Shown: piece by piece, positions 61,308 to 64,000 of the stretch
Layout: the number at the start of each line of letters is the position of its first letter
Numbering within the stretch: the first letter of the stretch is position 1
Notes under the pieces: generated by a model
Told to the model about the DNA's origin: nothing
Database searches by the model: none
Seen by the model: the letters and a program-made list of their open reading frames with translations, nothing else
NCBI RefSeq assembly: GCF_001884735.1
Contig: NZ_MJAP01000003.1
Coordinates: 613,369-677,368 of the forward strand
From: Natronohydrobacter thiooxidans
Lineage (GTDB): Bacteria; Pseudomonadota; Alphaproteobacteria; Rhodobacterales; Rhodobacteraceae
Reading direction: 5' to 3'
DNA: 64,000 bases
Translations under genes and position numbers: made by a program

Positions 61308-62732
61308 ATGGTGATCGGCAGGCTGGCAGATGGCATGTTGCGGGGCGTGGACCGCGTGACATCGGGCGTGACCGGCAGGATTTCCGAAACCTTCTTTGAA
61401 CCTTCCCTGCGGCTGGGCGTCACCGGCCTCTCGGGCGCGGGCAAGACCGTCTTCATCACCTCGCTGGTGGCCAATCTCCTGGACCGGGGCCGCATGGGGC
61501 GGATGGGCGCGGTCGCCTCTGGCCGGATCGAAGCCGCCTTTCTGCAACCCCAGCCCGATGACACCTTGCCGCGCTTCGATTATGAGCGCCATCTCGCGGC
61601 ACTCACCGGCCCCGACCCGCATTGGCCCGAGGGCACGCGGCAAATCTCGCAATTGCGGCTCTCCTTCCGCATCCGCCCCGGCGGGCTGCTCGCGGGGCTG
61701 CGCGCGGCGCGGATCCTGCATGTCGATATCATCGACTATCCCGGCGAATGGCTGCTCGATCTGGTGCTGCTGGACAAAAGCTACGCGGACTGGTCGCGCG
61801 AGGTGCTGGCGCGGATGGAACAGCGCGCTTTCGCGAGCGAGGCGCTGGCCCAGATCATGGCGGCTGACCCCGGCGCCCCGCATGATGAAGCCCTTGCGCG
61901 CCACCTGACCGAGAGTTTCACCGCCTATCTGGTTGCCGCCCGCGCCGCCGGTCTGCCCGATATCACGCCGGGGCGCTTCCTGCTGCCGGGCGATCTGGCA
62001 GGCTCGCCAGTGCTGAGTTTCGTGCCGCTGCCGCAGATGGGCGGTCGCGGCTCGCTGGCGCGCGAAATGGCGCGGCGCTATGACGCCTATAAGCGTCAGG
62101 TGATCCAACCCTTCTTCCGCGACCATTTCGCGCGGATCGACCGGCAGGTGGTGCTGGCGGATCTTTTGGGCGCGATCCATGCCGGGCCCGAGGCCGTGGA
62201 CCGGCTGGGGGCCACGCTGACCGAGCTTCTCGCCGCCTTCCGTCCGGGGCGCAATGCCTGGCTGACCCGGCTTTTGGGCGGCAAACGGGTGGAGCGGCTT
62301 CTCTTCGCCGCGACCAAGGCCGATCATCTGCATCACAGCCAGCATGCGCGGCTGACCGCGCTGATGACCGCGCTCTTACGCCAATCCAAAGACCGCGCTG
62401 ATTTCGCCGGGGCCCGCACCCAGGCCATGGCGCTGGCGGCACTCCGCGCGACGGTCGAGGAACAGCATGAGCGCCATGGCGAGACGCTTGATTGCGTGCG
62501 CGGGCGGCTTCTGGACACAGGGCGGCAGGCGGCGTTCTATGCAGGGGAATTGCCCGAGGATCCGATGCATCTGATCGGCCCGGCCCGCGACGGCGCGGCG
62601 CGCTGGCTGGATGCGGATTATCAGATCATGCGCTTCGCCCCTGCCGCGCTCGCCCGCAAACCCGGCGACGGGCTGCCGCATATAAGGCTGGATGCGGCGG
62701 CGGAGTTTCTGTTGGGGGACTGGCTGGAATGA
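61308..62732 (+). CDS. ycjX: YcjX-family predicted P-loop ATPase/GTPase
   Basis: The product is 474 residues. The P-loop is GLSGAGKTVFITSL near residue 42; a RFDYERHLAALTG segment and DIIDYPGEWLLDL (Walker B-like, near 145) match YcjX. The family is a stress-associated, dynamin-like NTPase of unknown function that always travels with YcjF. The ATG at 61308 follows AAGGAG. It overlaps ycjF by 4 bp. Confidence 0.9.
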   Translation: MVIGRLADGMLRGVDRVTSGVTGRISETFFEPSLRLGVTGLSGAGKTVFITSLVANLLDRGRMGRMGAVASGRIEAAFLQPQPDDTLPRFDYERHLAALTGPDPHWPEGTRQISQLRLSFRIRPGGLLAGLRAARILHVDIIDYPGEWLLDLVLLDKSYADWSREVLARMEQRAFASEALAQIMAADPGAPHDEALARHLTESFTAYLVAARAAGLPDITPGRFLLPGDLAGSPVLSFVPLPQMGGRGSLAREMARRYDAYKRQVIQPFFRDHFARIDRQVVLADLLGAIHAGPEAVDRLGATLTELLAAFRPGRNAWLTRLLGGKRVERLLFAATKADHLHHSQHARLTALMTALLRQSKDRADFAGARTQAMALAALRATVEEQHERHGETLDCVRGRLLDTGRQAAFYAGELPEDPMHLIGPARDGAARWLDADYQIMRFAPAALARKPGDGLPHIRLDAAAEFLLGDWLE

Positions 62733-63715
62733 GCGCGCGCAAACCGACCCTGTTCGAACTCGACGACCAGCGCCCCGCCGATCCCGGCAGCGCCCTGCCC
62801 CCGCCCGAAGACATGCCCCAAGGGCAGGCCATGCAGACAGCGCTGGTGCTGGGCCGCGCGCGTCTGCCGCTCTGGGCGCGGCTCGGCTGGGCGGCGCTGG
62901 CGGGTTTCGTGACGCTCGCGGCCTCGGTCGCGGCATGGGATTTCGTCACCGGGCTGGTGGCGCGCAACGCCGCCCTTGGCTGGCTGGCGCTGGGGCTGCT
63001 GGCGCTCGTCACGCTGGCCGCGCTGATCTTCGCGCTGCGCGAATGGGCGGGCTTCCGGCGGCTGGCGCGCATCGACAGCCTGCGGGCCGAGGCCGATGCC
63101 GCCCGCCTGCATCCCGAGCGCGCGTCCAGCGCCCGCGTCATGGCGCATCTGAGCACCCTCTATGCCCAGCGCCCCGACATGCGCTGGGCGCGCGCATCGC
63201 TGGACGAGCACGCCCCCGACCAGCTTGACGGCGCGGGTCTGCTGGATCTGACCGAGGTCACGCTGATGACGCCCCTCGATGATCTGGCCCGACGCGAGGT
63301 CGAAGCAGCGGCGCGGCAAGTGGCGCTTCTGACCGCGATGCTGCCCTTGGCGCTGGTCGATGTGCTGGCCGCCCTCGTGACCAATCTGCGCATGATCCGG
63401 CGTGTGGCCGAAATCTATGGCGGTCGCGCGGGCACGCTGGGATCATTGCGGCTGATGCGCGGGGTGATCGCGCATCTTCTGGCCACGGGCGCGGTGGCGG
63501 TGGGCGAGGATATGATCGGCTCGGTCGCCTCGGGCGGGATCGTCTCGAAACTCTCGCGCCGCTTCGGCGAGGGGATCGTCAACGGCGCGCTGACCGCGCG
63601 GCTTGGCATCGCCGCAATCGAGATCTGCCGCCCGCTGCCCTTCCACGCTCTGCCCTGCCCGCGCACCGGCAATATCATGTCCCGCGCCCTGACCGGGCTC
63701 TTCGACAAGGGCTGA
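62729..63715 (+). CDS. ycjF: YcjF-family (TIGR01620-type) membrane protein
   Basis: The product is 328 residues. After a Pro-rich cytoplasmic N-terminus there are two adjacent membrane helices (about 50-75 and 83-105: WARLGWAALAGFVTLAAS, LGWLALGLLALVTLAALIF). A conserved C-terminal domain follows with NLRMIRRVAEIYGGRAG and RLGIAAIEICRPLPF. It is the membrane partner of YcjX, with which it overlaps (ATGA). Its last 250 bp are repeated immediately downstream. Confidence 0.9.
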   Translation: MSARKPTLFELDDQRPADPGSALPPPEDMPQGQAMQTALVLGRARLPLWARLGWAALAGFVTLAASVAAWDFVTGLVARNAALGWLALGLLALVTLAALIFALREWAGFRRLARIDSLRAEADAARLHPERASSARVMAHLSTLYAQRPDMRWARASLDEHAPDQLDGAGLLDLTEVTLMTPLDDLARREVEAAARQVALLTAMLPLALVDVLAALVTNLRMIRRVAEIYGGRAGTLGSLRLMRGVIAHLLATGAVAVGEDMIGSVASGGIVSKLSRRFGEGIVNGALTARLGIAAIEICRPLPFHALPCPRTGNIMSRALTGLFDKG

Positions 63716-63764
63716 CGTCATCTTGCCACAAATACTCAACGGGGGGTATCCGCAGCGCGCCATT

Positions 63765-63974
63765 GATCGCGCATCCTCTCGCCACGGGCGCGGTGGCGGT
63801 GGGCGAGGATATGATCGGCTCGGTCGCCTCGGGCGGGATCGTCTCGAAACTCCCGCGCGGCTTGGCATCGCCGCGATCGAGGTCTGCCGCCCGCTGCCCT
63901 TCCACGCGCTGCCCCGCCCGCGCACCGGCAATATCATGACCCGCGCCCTGACCGGGCTGTTCGACAGGGGCTGA
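63765..63974 (+). pseudogene. Decayed tandem copy of the ycjF 3' end
   Basis: These 210 bp match 63466-63715 with scattered substitutions and one 40-bp deletion. The deletion falls between short CGCG repeats, at the point where the intact gene has CCGCTTCGGC onward, and it breaks the frame. The stop codon TGA and the motif after it (TCTTGCC..AAATACTCA) are also duplicated. There is no start codon or promoter of its own. Confidence 0.88.
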
Positions 63975-64000
63975 GATTTTCTTGCCCGAAATACTCACGG

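Overview
The window is GC-rich DNA from an alphaproteobacterium, most likely a Rhodobacterales (Paracoccus/Roseobacter-type) genome. The tauR-tpa-xsc taurine set, the divergent hemE/hemC pair, the ycjX-ycjF pair, the TRAP and tripartite tricarboxylate transporters and the codon use all point that way. No rRNA, tRNA or CRISPR array is visible. Almost everything is accessory catabolism: short operons, each with its own transporter and regulator, and several operator sequences can be read directly.

Layout. (1) 1-8.4 kb: a tctC-tctB-tctA uptake operon ending in a cut-off class III aminotransferase, a divergent IclR regulator, and an aldehyde dehydrogenase-HAD hydrolase-omega-aminotransferase operon; this looks like uptake and transamination of an amine or amino acid. 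(2) 8.6-15.7 kb: two tail-to-tail MarR regulators and a homogentisate pathway (maiA, hmgA, fahA, a metallo-beta-lactamase-fold protein, an aromatic FAD hydroxylase, a DUF2783 protein), with a repeated GTTGCA-NN-TGCAAC operator. (3) 15.8-23.6 kb: an extradiol dioxygenase plus FAH-family hydrolase operon, converging on an operon with an MpaB-like putative oxygenase, a vanillin-type aldehyde dehydrogenase, an outer-membrane aromatic channel and a LigM-type tetrahydrofolate-dependent O-demethylase; a MarR gene lies upstream. (4) 24-30.8 kb: a branched-chain-amino-acid-type ABC transporter divergent from an amidase and a TetR regulator. (5) 31.3-39.4 kb: FAH hydrolase, 3-hydroxybenzoate 6-hydroxylase-like enzyme, TRAP transporter, VanA/VanB-like demethylase and gentisate 1,2-dioxygenase, which together would convert a 3-methoxybenzoate-like compound through gentisate. 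(6) 40.1-46.2 kb: SMP-30 lactonase, a ribose-type ABC sugar importer and a divergent LacI regulator. (7) 46.5-48.5 kb: tyrosine recombinase, a Phd/VapC toxin-antitoxin pair and an IS481 remnant; another IS481 remnant lies at 39.5 kb. (8) 48.9-55.0 kb: taurine dissimilation (tauR, tpa, xsc, a 59-residue membrane protein, ackA). (9) 55.1-64.0 kb: kdsD-kdsB-kdsA, hemE, hemC, ycjX-ycjF, then a decayed tandem copy of the ycjF 3' end.

The most interesting structure is a shared 16-bp palindrome, CGWCAG-NNNN-CTGWCG, placed just after the -10 element of three separate operons (15.85, 22.89 and 31.28 kb). It links extradiol cleavage, O-demethylation with the MpaB-like protein, and the gentisate cluster into one apparent methoxy-aromatic regulon, with the MarR protein at 23.0-23.5 kb as the best candidate repressor. 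Other readable circuits are an IclR pair of sites at 3.9 and 4.9 kb, TauR-type direct repeats before tpa and xsc, a LacI palindrome at 45.1 kb, and TetR-type palindromes at 28.6 kb.
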